A stretch of 64,000 nucleotides of DNA from Lactuca virosa (taxonomy: Eukaryota > Streptophyta > Magnoliopsida > Asterales > Asteraceae): positions 95,598,841 to 95,662,840 of the forward strand of contig CAKMRJ010005745.1 in the NCBI GenBank assembly GCA_928212115.1, read 5' to 3'. A program made the translations under genes and the position numbers. This document shows, piece after piece, positions 36,189-47,540 of the stretch; the first letter of the stretch is position 1; each line of letters opens with the position of its first letter. The notes under the pieces were generated by a model. That model saw only the letters and a program-made list of their open reading frames with translations, was not told the origin of the DNA and made no database searches.

Positions 36189-36960
36189 TGTTGGGTTTTA
36201 TGTACTATAACACTCCCATGGTGCGCATACAACCCTAATGCTTTGGATCTAAGTTTTCTCTAGTTATACATGCAACAAAATCATCCAAAGCATGAAATCT
36301 ATAACTAGCATACAAATTTAATATTGCAACATAAAAACAAGTTAAGTTATTACCTCTTTGTTGTAGCTTGTAGAGTTTTGGCCTTTCAAGAGCTTAGCAT
36401 CCCAACTGTGATGCCTCAAATGCTTCATAAAACACCATGAACAAATGGAGGATAATGAGAGAGAGGTTATGAAGCTCCAAATTCGGCTAGGGTTTCATCT
36501 ATGATCACAAGTGCCAATTTTTTGGAGTCTAGGGGTTACTTTTATAGTTTGGAATTCCTAGGGTCTAACTTGTAAACCCTAATTCACTTCCCTGGGCCTT
36601 TAATCTAATGATCCATATGATAAACCCTTTGGATTAACTCTTCATGGATTCCCACATAGAATTAGTCTATCCTAATCAATATGGATCACTGATTTATCTA
36701 ATCAGTCCCCGTTAATTCAATTAGTCTCTTTTTGATCACTAAATTAATTCCAAATTAATTCTTGATCAATACTAATTAAATAATATGATTTCTCAGTTAA
36801 TATGTTATACTTATAATATATTAATAAATCACAAATAACCTCTTTCTCAAATATCCATCCTATCCAATTGCTCTGGTGAATGCAACCCAAAATGGACCAT
36901 GCTACTTTCGGGTCAAGTACATATCAATTATAGTTATCGGCTTAGACACCTAATCCAATA
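36189..36960 (-). mobile_element. Copia solo LTR (family of D/F/G), third-level nest
   Basis: 772 bp; on minus starts TATTGGATTAGGTGTC and ends AAAACCCAACA. It is flanked by GTGGG on both sides (36184-36188 and 36961-36965). It lies inside the solo LTR 34789-37400, which lies inside the Tat element. No PBS or PPT remains, so the element was reduced to one LTR. Confidence 0.9.
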
Positions 36961-36965
36961 GTGGG

Positions 36966-37140
36966 CCGTGAGTATTCCATCCGGATGATGATTGGACTCT
37001 TAGTATGAGGGCATTCCAACCCGATGGTTATGGGCCTGGGGTATTCCATTCCGAGAATGGCTGGACCCATAGTATGTTGGCATTCCAACCTGATGGTTGA
37101 GGGACTGGGGTATTCCAACCCGATGGTTGACTGGACCCAT
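36966..37140 (+). repeat. ATTCCAACCCGATGG tandem repeats
   Basis: Four to five units (near 36973, 37013, 37038, 37080, 37109) of about 35-70 bp combining ATTCCAACCCGATGGTTG with GACTGGACCCATAGTATG. The array starts at 36170, so the copia solo LTR landed within it. Confidence 0.7.
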
Positions 37141-37400
37141 AGTATGCTGTTTGTGATTATGTGTATGGCTATTTTAGGGGAACTCACTAAGCTTCGGGCT
37201 TACAGTTTCATTTTTGGTTTCAGGTACTTCGGCTGATCGCGGGGAGGCGAAGGCGTGATCGTACAACTCCTCATGTTTTATGATTTAGATTTCTGGGATA
37301 CTTTGACATTATACTATTTTTGGAAACAAGTTTTGTAATAATCATTGGTTTTGAAATGTTTTAAAAAGTTTAAATTTGGCCTGGTTTTATGGATGTTACA

Positions 37401-37642
37401 AGCTCTCTCACGGAAAACCCATATTCCCGAATGATCAGGTTGAAGAAAACAATGGTAGGCAAGCGTAGACCTGCTTCGAACAAGGTGATTGGGATACCTA
37501 CTTTTCCCTCAGGAGGACTGTAAAGCGATGCATCGGGTAGGGGGATTTGCACTCCGTGTTCGGGAACAAACCCGAATCAGAACTCAAAACATTCCCATTC
37601 TTCGGTGGTATGATCTCTCCCTAAAGCGCGAGCAGTAGCCAT
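37401..37642 (-). pseudogene. Antisense additional ORF of the Tat element, N-terminal part
   Basis: The start codon at 37642 opens MATARALGRDHTTEEWECF. A TGA three codons later in the same frame is followed by GFVPEHGVQIPLPDASLYS and EYGFSVREL, where the solo LTR interrupts. The segment fits the start of the plant 'putative gypsy type transposon' domain family. The in-frame TGA probably arose from CGA by C-to-T change at a methylated CpG (inference). Continues at 34783. Confidence 0.75.
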
Positions 37643-37915
37643 GAAACAATATGAAGAAAGGGTTGAAAGGGTTTTTCTCCAGAACAAGAAGTCGAAGAGA
37701 GAAAAGTAGAAGGTAAGGAGGAAACCCCAGGAGGAACAGAGCCTTAAATTCCACAAAAGGGGCAACAAACCGTTTTCATGATGAAACCGCCGAACAACGG
37801 CGATTTCGCCCTGCCAACTACACAAGCTGCCAGTAGCAAACCACCACATGTTTGTGAGTAGACTAGAACAACCCTGCTACGTCATGAACACAGAAGTCTA
37901 CTGGTCTAAGGGACT
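37643..37915 (+). mobile_element. Tat element 3' non-coding end
   Basis: Upstream of the antisense start codon and before the presumed 3' LTR. Read on minus it could hold the promoter of the antisense ORF, but I see no clear TATA box. Read on plus, CTAAGGGACT at 37906 may be the polypurine tract. Confidence 0.45.
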
Positions 37916-37960
37916 TGTTAAAGTTACCATGAACAGTCACGTTAAATGTAACGGAAAGTA

Positions 37961-37965
37961 CAAAA
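37961..37965. repeat. Target-site duplication CAAAA (right copy CAAAC 45701-45705)
   Basis: Directly abuts the TGTTGGAT start and the CCATCA end of element G. Four of five bases match. Confidence 0.65.
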
Positions 37966-38720
37966 TGTTGGATTAGATGTCTAAGCCCATAACTATTATT
38001 TGTATGTATTCGACCCGAGAGTAGCATGGTCCATTTGGTTTGCATGGCATCAGAACAATTGGATAGACAAAATGAGAAAAATGATACTTATGATTTATAT
38101 TAATATATTATAAGTTCTAATATATTAATATGAAATCATATTATTTATATAGTATTGATCAAGAATTAATTTAGAATTAATTTAGTGATCAAAAGGAACT
38201 AATTAAATATGGACTCTTATATAGGATGGGCTAAGTTCATTTAGGTTGGGCTAAGCTTTCATGGATAGTCCATGGAGTTTTAACCCATGGATCCTATGGA
38301 AATGAAAGGTCATGGGTATTAGGTTTTACATGAATGTAACCCTAATCCTCCATACTATATAAATAGGTCTCTAGTTCATGAAATTGGCACTAGTGCATAC
38401 ACAAATGAGGGCAAGGACGATTTTCATAGAGTGACCTAAGTATTCTTCTTCTCTAGTTATTCCAAGGGTTTTTGGTGTTGTGTGAACCATTTGAGGTGCA
38501 AAACTTGGGGCACTAAGCTCTTAAAGGTTCTAGACTTCAAGCTCCATCAAAACGTATGTCATCCAACTAGACTTTTGTAGTATAGTTGCTTCATTGTATG
38601 TTAGTTAGGATGAGAACCTTGGAAAAATCATATTTGCATGTATAATAGAGAAAACATAGATCCAAGGTTTATAGGGTTGCATGTACACCATAGGAGTGTT
38701 AGAATGCTCAAAACCCATCA
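37966..38720 (+). mobile_element. 5' LTR of copia G
   Basis: Starts TGTTGGATTAGATGTC, ends AAACCCATCA. Same length as the 3' LTR, with roughly 30 substitutions by eye (about 96% identity), so insertion is fairly old. TATA box TATATAAATA at 38356-38365. Confidence 0.9.
38356..38365 (+). promoter_or_regulatory. TATA box in 5' LTR of G
   Basis: TATATAAATA, followed by GGTCTCTAG. In the 3' LTR it reads TATATAAAGA (45336). Confidence 0.65.
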
Positions 38721-38721
38721 G

Positions 38722-38732
38722 TGGTATCAGAC
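38722..38732 (+). other. Primer-binding site of copia G
   Basis: TGGTATCAGAC one base after the LTR end, matching the initiator tRNA-Met complement apart from the last base. Confidence 0.8.
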
Positions 38733-38804
38733 ACTAGGCTTGTTTTCACTTATACTTGATGTAATTGCTGAAAAACTCGATTTTCTGCTGTTCTGGGCTG
38801 GGGA

Positions 38805-38892
38805 CTCGCCGACTCCACTGTATGGACTCGTTGATTCCATGTACAAATTCATCCAACTCGCAGAGTTTGTTCCTGCACTCGACGAGTCGGAG
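38805..38892 (+). repeat. Four ACTCG-type dyads in leader of G
   Basis: ACTCGCCGACTCC, GACTCGTTGATTCC, ACTCGCAGAGTTT and ACTCGACGAGTCGG occur within 90 bp, starting about 75 bp after the PBS. Only the last is a full dyad. F and D have four at the same place. Confidence 0.65.
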
Positions 38893-40302
38893 CCCCTGAG
38901 TGCAGATTTTCAATGTTTTTGGCTGGAATTGGACTAGAATCATTACCTTAAACTGTTTTGGACTTATAAAACCGGTTTTTTTGATGTGGTAATGATTATG
39001 GGAAACCAATTTCAAGGTTATTATCAAAATTACAAGTTTTATATGTGTTTATATGATTCTTGAAATTGTTGATATGATTGTTCATACACTTATAAGTTTT
39101 GGTAGACCATAGGAATTATTTGCAAATTGTTTGTTAGTTAATTCTTGATCTAAATGTTTTTAATGGAGTCTATAATTTGTCCTCAAGTTATGGATTACCA
39201 AAAGTCATTTTCTTTTAAAGATCCACTAAAAACTCATAGGTTACATAATTGAAGAGTCTTTCTCATAAATAGTTTTATGGACTCCATAACTTGTCCTCAA
39301 GTTATGGATGTTCAAGAGTCTCTTCATTAAAGTTTTTAAAACGTTAATTAAACTCATAAGTTATGAAAATTCAAAAGGTTTTTGAATTTTTCAAAACTTT
39401 CCCTCAAGTTTTGGAATTTGTAAAGTCTCATACACACTTTAATTCCAAACCCTAGAGTTTTAAAAGTTAAAATTCAACCCTTATACTTTATAGTATTATA
39501 AGTTAATAATATATATATGTATAAGAGAAAGTCAGTCTTACCATTAGTAGGCCTCATTCACGAAGCCGGTCTCTATAAGGGGGTATAAGGTTGTTGCCTA
39601 TAAAATGGAACCTTAATGGGTGTCCACTCTCACCCACCGCTTCCTTGACTGGTGGAGGGTCGTTAGCCGAACGGGTAGTACAAGGACTATAATTCTCATT
39701 ATAAGTATAATGATAAATATAAAGTAACTAAACCGTTTATAAATTCCCAATCTTATTTACTTTAGGAAAATGTGAATTTGGTGCTAACCCATGAAATTAC
39801 ACTTTGTAACTTACCAAGTCGTTGGTGGAGCGTGTGTGGGTAACCGGCACACTAACATGGACTAGTAAGAGTGGCAAAGGGTGACTTAATGTTTATCATA
39901 GATCGGTGGAGCGTGTGTGGATAACTGGCATATCGATTAGGTGATAAAGATTAAGGGTACCAAGTTAATTTGCATGGTTATTCACACCTTGTTTATGATC
40001 CTCGACATCCCAGTCAGAAACTTGAGAGGGCATAATCGAGATTTAAACAAGCCATTGAAAAGTTCAATGAATCTCAAAAGATCTAGGAGTTTCAAATCCA
40101 ATTAAAACCTAATAATTTATTTCGTTTTTCATGGTGGAAATTGGTGAATCGTCATTCGCCTACCTTCAAATATTTTGTAGCTTGGATTACGGCATCCCTC
40201 TTCCAAGTTATAAAATATTATGTTGGGTCCTAGCCTTAATATTTCATATTGGGTGTTCTATTAAGGATTTAAATCAACTAACTTGAATTTCTCTCATTGT
40301 AG
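38893..40302 (+). mobile_element. Leader of copia G, non-coding
   Basis: Holds the CCATAACTTG/CAAGTTATGG hairpin at 39284-39307 with loop TCCT and weaker ones near 39171 and 39403, a conserved block at 39535-39690 (TTAGTAGGCCTCATTCACGA; CGTTAGCCGAACGGGTAG), two GGAGCGTGTGTGG motifs (39826, 39906) and ATTACGGCATCCCTCTTC at 40186. At about 1.4 kb it is long for a leader and rich in short stems. Confidence 0.65.
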
Positions 40303-41067
40303 ATGTCTGGTTCAGACAGCTATGATCTTCCCAAATCTCTTGGAACAAGTTTTCCTAATGAATATGATGTCCCGCGATTGGATCATGGAAATCATACTTA
40401 TCTTCCTCCACCTCCTCCAATTATTCTCCCTGACCCACAAGATCGAAGACTTGAAAAGTTCAAGATCACTCAAGCCCTACTTACAATGAAACATAAAGAT
40501 GGAAGACCTGTGTGTACTCATGTCTTAGAGATGAAGTCACACATTGACAGGTTGAGAATGTTGGGTGTCGCTATCCCAAGGAATTTGGCTATTGACTGGG
40601 TTCTTCAGTCACTTCCTGAGTCGTATAGTGAGTTCATTAAGGACTACTATGTGATAGATCACGACATGACCCTTATTAATCTTTCTTATTTGCTTGTTGC
40701 TGCTGAATCAGAAATGTTTTGGCGCACTGGAAAAGTAAATTTGGGTGGAAGGTCTATTTCTCAAACTTCCATGGATATTTACAATGGTTACATTGGAAGT
40801 CCAAAAAAGCTTTCTCTTCCCAATGGAAAGGGATCGGACTTGGTCAACTCGGTTGACCGAAAGGTAAAGGGAAAGGCTAAGTCTGTGATAGTCCCGTGTA
40901 CCATTCCCAAAGAGTCTATATGTTTTTATTGTCAAGAGAAGGGGCACTGGTTGCGAAGCTGCCCTAACTACCTGAAAGATCTGAGAGAAGGAAGAATCAA
41001 AAATTTGACTCTGCTTCAGCTAAGTCCGCTATCTAACTCGGTTAAGTTCCTAATTGTTGATTCTTAA
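40303..41067 (+). CDS. Gag-like protein of copia G (254 aa), possibly intact
   Basis: The only sizeable open frame of the copia family. Residues 1-45 are acidic and proline-rich (PPPPPIILPDP); about 60-140 resemble copia gag (HVLEMKSHIDRLRMLGVAIP, VLQSLPESYSEFIKDYY, LSYLLVAAESEM); 175-205 are basic and Lys/Gly-rich; a CCHC zinc knuckle CFYCQEKGHWLRSC sits at about 211-224. Usual copia gag has a longer N-terminal part before this helical region, so the protein may be shortened. The start is supported by the same ATG in D (28220) and F (56269). It probably packages element RNA. No stop or frameshift is visible. Confidence 0.75.
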   Translation: MSGSDSYDLPKSLGTSFPNEYDVPRLDHGNHTYLPPPPPIILPDPQDRRLEKFKITQALLTMKHKDGRPVCTHVLEMKSHIDRLRMLGVAIPRNLAIDWVLQSLPESYSEFIKDYYVIDHDMTLINLSYLLVAAESEMFWRTGKVNLGGRSISQTSMDIYNGYIGSPKKLSLPNGKGSDLVNSVDRKVKGKAKSVIVPCTIPKESICFYCQEKGHWLRSCPNYLKDLREGRIKNLTLLQLSPLSNSVKFLIVDS

Positions 41068-43109
41068 TACATGATGTGACTAGGTTGCATTTTGATGTTT
41101 TGCAGGATCAGGCAAAGGGAATGAAACTTAAAAGAAGAGAATGTTGAATCTGATCGCGAAGATGGATTTCATTTGCATGGTTCGAAGATCGAATTTTTGA
41201 GCTACTACTTAGGGGTTATGATAGATTGCTAGGAAATATGTAATAGCATAGTTTTCATTTAAAGTTGCATTGTAAGGAAAAAGTTTTTTCCGTATTTATA
41301 AAATTTGTTTTTGTTTTATTTTATATCTCCTTGCAATGGCAGTTATGGAAAATTGATGTTTGTATGTTTCTAGCAATAATGGAAATATGAATTTGATTCT
41401 TTCATTTGTGGTAGTGTCTAAATTTACCAAATAAGGAAAGATTCTCTTCACCCAAGTTTCAATTGGACCGAAACTTGGAATCATGCAAGATGTTTTGTAT
41501 GATGAATGAGAATTTTTCATCTTTGGAAAATTAAGACTAATTCCTTGTTCACATGTATATGTGAGTCAAGTGAAGGACAAAGGGAACGGGTATACTTGGT
41601 TGTGCGCTGGTCAGGTCCACCACAAAGATCGATAAGGCTATTCGTCATGATTTACTAAAAGTTAGTAAATATGGTTATACTTACAAGTTTAAATATAATT
41701 CTGAAACATTGGAAAAGTTTCAATGTATGGCATAACGAATGAGAAGAATCAAATTAGGCATAAAGATAAACGTTTCTCGAATCTGAAAAGATGGGAGAGT
41801 ACTTTAGTATCATGTTTTACGATCATCTTAATGATTATGAAACCATATCACAATCCATCCTCTAAGGACATCTTAGTGCATTCTTATGGCTAAGAAGAGG
41901 AGTCATGAATTGTTGAAGTGATTAAATCAAGAAGATGAGTCATACTTCGTTCCAAAATAATTCTTAGAGTCATACTCCAAGATTGTAACTTGAGTGATGT
42001 ATCTTAAAGAAGGTTTATAACACTTGTCAAATGTATGAGTAAACGTTTTATACTCTTGTACATTTGAAACTGGTAAGTTGTGATGTTTTGGATAAAACAA
42101 AGACCAACTAAGGCCAATTGTGTGAAGTGTTTGTCTTGATAAGAATCCACACTATCTCTTGAATATTTGTTTGTCAAGGAAAGGTTCTTAGCAAGAGAGT
42201 CTTATATGTCAAGAGGGCAGTGGGAGTCTAAAAGATCCTGAAAGAGTTTCAAGAACCTGTAGTTTATCACTAGCGCACGACCTGAGGTTTGTAATCAATC
42301 GTGTTGACATATTCTTATTTCTGTGCCCATTCCAGTTAAAGTTGAATATGCATTTGAGTTCTACAAGTTCTCAATTGTTTGCATAACAACTTGGAAGCAA
42401 TGGTAGGCCTTGTGCTGCCAAGTGGCAAAAAGTTAAGATTGCACAAGTTTTGTCCATATGAGTTTGGATTTGTCACTGACCTTGTATTGTGATTATGGTT
42501 TTGACAAATTCACATGGATCGGAACACATACACCATAAAATCTAAGTGTCATAAGGTTTCTCTCCGATTCATGAAAATGATGGTGAGGAAACGCTTTCAC
42601 TAAGTAGATTTTAAGTAGATAGCAATTGTGATATTTGCATTCTCAAAGTCGTTAGTGGAGCGTGTGTGGTTAACCGGCACACTAACATGGACTTGTGAGA
42701 AATGGCAAAAAGGTCTAAACATTATGATTACGGCATCCCTCTTAGAAATTATTTAGACACACATGTGAGCTATCTAAGGAAAGGTGTATGATTTTGATAA
42801 AGTTTTATCGAAGCATCTCATATCAAAAATCTGAACTTTGGTAAGAAAGTCAATAAAGTATTGATTTCTAGAAGTCCAGCTAATTTCTGGATAAATGTCA
42901 AAGCTAGTGGGAGCATAAGTGTTATGCTAATAATTATAATGTTAGTGGGAGCATGATTATTATGTAAAGTGTTAATTATAGAAAATAAAAGTCTCAATTC
43001 GTGACTCTGCAAGTTTTGAAAAGTTGTTTTGCTATAATTAATGGAGAGGAAATTATGCTTCATTTCAATTCTAAAAGCTTAGATTGAGATTTTAATCATC
43101 TTTAGTCAA

Positions 43110-43196
<87 letters not shown>

Positions 43197-44934
43197 TTTT
43201 ATGTTGAAATGGTTCAACATAAAGAAATTCTATATACATATTGTGTTCTCAAAATTCGATTATGATTACGGCATCCCTCTTCATAGTCGAATTATGAGAA
43301 CATGGCAAAAACAAAAATATTGTAGCAAAAGACTGGTCTAGGATCATGTCTTTATGTGAGACATCATGAATTGTGTCCCATATGCTTCGGATATTGGATC
43401 GATTACATATGCTATAATATTTATCCTTTCTAAATTTTCCAAATGCCTAGGGCATTAAGAGGGGAAAAGGTCTAGAGTTTGATATGACTAAAATGATTAA
43501 GCAATTGTCGAGGACAATATGAGGTTTACCAAAGATTGGTTGCTCATGGACAGTTGGAAGTATGGTGTAAATTTTTGGAAGGACCATTTTGACATATTCT
43601 GAAAAGAGGCAACTCTTGTTCAGAAGTGATAGTCAAAATGGGAATATGGAAATGTCTCCATAGGTGGAAGTCATTCAATCTGTGTAAGATTAGAAAACTT
43701 AATGCAATAAGGATATTCAAAGGAATGTACTTTGAATATGAGACTTCGTTTCCATGGAATTGATCTCCATTGGAATACTTTGTAATGTTTGTTGCCAAGT
43801 CTTTGTGACTTTTATGCATAGTCATTACAAGAGGATCAATGCATATGAGTTTAGAATCTGACAGATTTCGGTAAATGGCAGGAATTTGAAATTCTTACAT
43901 TTACGATAAGGATTTGGGATTGTGAAATGAGAATCATTGGAATTATGTTCAATTGATCTATTCCACAAAGTAAGGATCATAGACAAACATAGTGTGCATA
44001 CTTGGTGTATGGCATAACTATTGTTTGACAAACATAGTGTGCATGCTTGGAGCATGGCATGACTATTGTTTTAATTCAAGTATTAAGTTGATTATTTGAA
44101 ACATTATGCAATGAATAATGTGTAATCAATATGGTGATAAATAAAAGCTGTTTTATTTATATTCATAAGTTTTGAGACCATATTGGATTCGATTATTCTT
44201 TGTGTTTCACTTTGCATGTTTTGACTTCCCGAATAACTAAGTTATTCAAACTCTCCACAGTCGATCATACTTTGGAAGTAGGTATTGAGGCAAGACTGTC
44301 ATGAAGGGTCTGTAGTTTGTCTGGGACAAAGTGGCTAGAGTGTTCATGAGTGCTCCTGGAATGAGATTCGAGTATTGGATTCAACCCACGCTCATTTGAA
44401 TCACTTCATGGATTTTATCACGAGTGAATCAGGAGACGATAATATCTTATATTCTACAAACGGAGACGTGTAAGTTGTAGTTGCGCATTGGTTCCACATT
44501 GACATATGTAAACACAACTAGTAACTTGGTTGTTATAAAACATATCGTTGTGTGTAATTTGATGAGTAAGTACAAGCGAACACTTGGGTCAAAGTTTATC
44601 CATTCCTTTTTCCCTTGGAGGGATAAAAGCGATATTTGTGGGCCCCTCGATAACTTAGTGATGACACCCGTAAGTGCTTGGCCAAGCCTGGACTGATTTG
44701 ATTTGTTCAATTAGTCAGTCGTCATAAATCGAAAATCGGGAAACAACAAAATGGACAGAGAGAATGATTATAGTCCATGTCTCAGTCCATATGATATCTA
44801 CAATGGAGGAATATATGATCCCTTATCTAATGGACAGGTCATTTGACTAGGTCAGAGTTCGACAGCGGCTTTAAGAGCTACGATTGCTAGTCGGGATCTT
44901 GGAGTCATACGTAATAATAGTTTTAGACTTATCC
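41068..44934 (+). mobile_element. Copia G 3' internal region, non-coding
   Basis: About 3.9 kb of AT-rich sequence where pol would be expected. No protease, integrase, RT or RNase H motif in six frames. Features: ATTACGGCATCCCTCTTC at 42727 and 43265, GGAGCGTGTGTGGTTAACCG at 42658, (TA)n at 43111-43192, and a repeated ACAAACATAGTGTGCAT (43982 and 44028). Confidence 0.7.
43111..43192. repeat. (TA)n microsatellite in copia G
   Basis: About 40 TA units after TCAAGGA, at the position where D has the Helitron and (TA)n. Confidence 0.95.
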
Positions 44935-44945
44935 AAGTGGGAGAC
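44935..44945 (+). other. Polypurine tract of copia G
   Basis: CAAGTGGGAGAC immediately precedes the 3' LTR start TGTTGGAT. Confidence 0.75.
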
Positions 44946-45700
44946 TGTTGGATTAGATGTCTAAGCCCATAACTATTATTGGTATGTATTCGACCCGAGA
45001 GTAGCATGGTCCATTTGGGTTGCATGGCATCGGAATAATTGGATAGACAAAATGAGAAAAAGGACACTTCTGATTTATATTAATATATTATAAGTTCTAA
45101 TATATTAATATGAAATCATATTATTTAATTAGTATTGATCAAGAATTCATTTAGAATTAATTTAGTGATCAAAAGGAACTAATTAAATATGGACTCTTAT
45201 ATAGGATGGGCCAAGTTCATTTAGGTGGGGCTAAGCTTTCATGGATAGTCCATGGAGTTTTAACCCATGGATCCTACGGAAATGAAAGGTCATGGGTTTT
45301 AGATTTTACATGAATGTAACCCTAATCCTCCACACTATATAAAGAGGTCTCTAGTTCATGAAATTGGCACTAGTGCATACACAAAAGAGGGCAAGGCCGA
45401 TTTTCATAGAGTGAACCTAAGTATTCTTCTTCTCTAGTCATTCCAAGGGTTTTTGGTGTTGTGTGAACCATTTGAGGTGCAGCACTTGGGGCATTAAGCT
45501 ATTAAAGGTTCAAGACTTCAATCTCCATCAAAAGGTATGTCATCCAACTAGACTTTTGTAGTATAGTTGCTTCATTGTATGTTAGTTAGGATGAGAACCT
45601 TGGAAAATCATATTTGCATGTATAATAGAGAAAACATAGATCCAAGGTTTATAGGGTTGCATGTACACCATAGGAGTGTTTGAATTCTCAAAAGCCATCA
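44946..45700 (+). mobile_element. 3' LTR of copia G
   Basis: 755 bp, starts TGTTGGATTAGATGTC and ends AAAGCCATCA, followed by CAAAC and then Tat LTR sequence. Confidence 0.9.
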
Positions 45701-45977
45701 CAAACGAGGTGTTATCTCGTTAGGACCTTGGCCAGGGCCTAGCCTTGGCCCAAGCAGTCCAGCACCAGGGTGGCAGATCCCTCCCCTCCACGAGGGACGA
45801 ATATTCCCCACGATCTTCTCATTCTCTCACGACCAATCAGAACGTGACAAGAAGTTTAGGTGGCGCCCAGAACCGACGTCACCAGGCAGTTCGTTAACGT
45901 GGGCATAATTCTCCCAGTCAGAGGAGGCAACGTATCACACTCATTGGACGAGGTCCCCACGATCCATTAGTAACAGG

Positions 45978-45985
45978 TATAAAAG
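45978..45985 (+). promoter_or_regulatory. TATA box of the Tat LTR
   Basis: TATAAAAG preceded by CAATCAG-like and ACGT-containing elements (CCAATCAGAACGTGACA at 45832) and followed 30 bp later by CAAGGAAGGGATCC. A typical plant core promoter layout. Confidence 0.6.
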
Positions 45986-46182
45986 GATTTATTCCGCCTC
46001 AAGGAAGGGATCCATCTTCTCTCTCACGAATATTACCCTAAAATTACCTATCCCAGAAAACTAACTTGATCGTCAGAGCGACGTCCCGGGAGAACACCCG
46101 GACGTCCTTTAACGATTCTTTTGTGTTGTGTTCTCAGGAAAGCCTCCAGGACAGATCCATCATCCAACATTAAAACCCATGT

Positions 46183-46289
<107 letters not shown>

Positions 46290-46292
46290 AGG

Positions 46293-46605
46293 TTCAATAG
46301 AGAACCATAATTAAACAAGGAACCAATGTTTTTTTCAAAATTTAGAGCTTGATTTTTATTAAAAAAAATTAAAAATATAGAAATTCATAAATTTTTATCC
46401 TTTTTCCAATGATATCAAATTCGATAAAAACAATCGTCAAATTCACACGGTGAACAAAAAAAATATATAATTTATTTTTTAGCATTCACAATGTGAAGTT
46501 ATTAATTTAGAAATTTTTAGTTTTTTTTCGATAAACAATAACCTCTAAAACTTGAAATAAAAAGTTGGTTCTTTGGAGAACCAACAATTATGGTTCTCTA
46601 TTGAA
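46293..46605. mobile_element. Small inverted-repeat (MITE-like) element
   Basis: 313 bp with inverted ends: TTCAATAGAGAACCATAATT at 46293 and its complement before 46605, extended by GGAACCAA / TTGGTTC. The right arm has a small extra piece (TTGGAGAACC). The interior is AT-rich and non-coding. No clear target-site duplication because the flanks are simple repeats, so the superfamily stays open. Confidence 0.6.
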
Positions 46606-46611
46606 ATTTTT

Positions 46612-46635
46612 TTTTCTCTCTCTCTCTTTGTGTGT

Positions 46636-46674
<39 letters not shown>

Positions 46675-46710
46675 TTATATATATATATATATATCTATAT
46701 TTATATATAA
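46612..46710. repeat. CT and TA simple repeats
   Basis: (CT)n near 46615 followed by (TA)n at 46638-46671 and 46676-46695. Confidence 0.9.
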
Positions 46711-47540
46711 GTAGGATCAGGTAGAAACTCAAAAAATGGTAGAAAACGCGGTGACAATTTTTGGCCTTAAGATTGAAAAAATAAATGCCTAAGATTTGAT
46801 TTTATTTATCGTTAATATCTCGCAAGATGATATGACATTTTCGTAATTAATTGCGAGATTTTGATAATTTCCGGTGAAGATTAACTGTTTTGAGGATACA
46901 AGTGACAAAAGCAAAAAATATTAAAAGAAAAAAGAAAAAAGAAAAGGAAAATTCGGCATGTGGCCTCTGCAGAAGCTGACACGTTCCCCCACCCCCACCA
47001 TGACAAGTGTTCAGCCCTTATTGGCTGGTGAGTTTTTTTTCCACCCGCTTAGTTTTCCGGCCATAACTTTTTTTTTTCTTTGAAAAAAAAATCTTAAAAA
47101 ACCAAAGTTTTTAAAATTTAATTCTTTACAAAATGATCACAATCATGAAAATTTGAAAAAAAAAAATTTATATTTATAAAAAAACCTAGAAAAAAAATTC
47201 TCCAAAAATTATAACATTTAAGGAATACTTCTACTCACTATTCTAATGACTTTGTAAAAAGAATTTTTAGAAAAAATAAGGTGTTCTAGATACCAAGCTT
47301 GATTTTGAAAGATTAAAAGTTTTTAAAAAAATGTTGAACATAATATGATGCAAATAAAGATGATTCAAAATATTTATGATTCAATATGTTTATGATCCTT
47401 AACTTGTTATGATCTAAAAATATTTTGATTCAAATATTTAATGATCCTTAATTATTATATTTTTTATGATTCAAAATTAAATGATCCAAAAATTATAATG
47501 ATTCAAATGTTGTATTGAAAAAACTTTATTTAATTCAACC
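46711..47540. other. Unassigned AT-rich stretch
   Basis: No gene seen. Contains A runs, a GC-richer island (TGGCCTCTGCAGAAGCTGAC near 46961) and loose repeats of ATGATTCAAA / ATGATCCTTA (47340-47510). It may be the distal U5 of the element I LTR or intervening DNA. Confidence 0.4.

Larger units (their letters stand above)
34789..37400 (+). mobile_element. Gypsy solo LTR inserted in the antisense ORF
   Basis: 2612 bp including a nested 772 bp copia solo LTR, so about 1.83 kb on its own. Ends TGTAACACCCCG...GATGTTACA with AGCTC duplication. U3 carries ACTCG-type dyads (34847-34950), a TATA-like TATTTAAAG at 34989 and more dyads to 35630; GGTGAG near 35818 begins a part shared with the minus solo LTR at 13690. 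Short repeats (GATCTGTTAGATCAGTATCC) lie at 35900-36065 and ATTCCAACCCGATGG repeats near 36170 and 36965-37135. No internal region. Confidence 0.85.
37966..45700 (+). mobile_element. Copia-type gag-only LTR retrotransposon G (7735 bp)
   Basis: The best-preserved member of its family: LTRs of 755 bp each (37966-38720 and 44946-45700), PBS at 38722, leader, one gag ORF (40303-41067), a long non-coding stretch with (TA)n, and PPT at 44935. No pol peptides in any frame, and no room lost relative to D and F, so the family itself appears to lack pol. Complete ends and gag make a gag-carrying non-autonomous design (described elsewhere as TR-GAG) likely. Confidence 0.85.
37916..46179 (+). mobile_element. 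Tat element 3' LTR, split by copia G
   Basis: Pieces 37916-37965 and 45706-46179 together form a short LTR of about 520 bp. Support: it follows a purine run and a TG start, has a TATA box at 45978, a CT-rich transcript start (CATCTTCTCTCTCACG), and ends among CATCATCCAACATTAAAACC, a usual Retand-type LTR end. The exact boundaries are estimates because the 5' LTR is outside the window. Confidence 0.5.
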
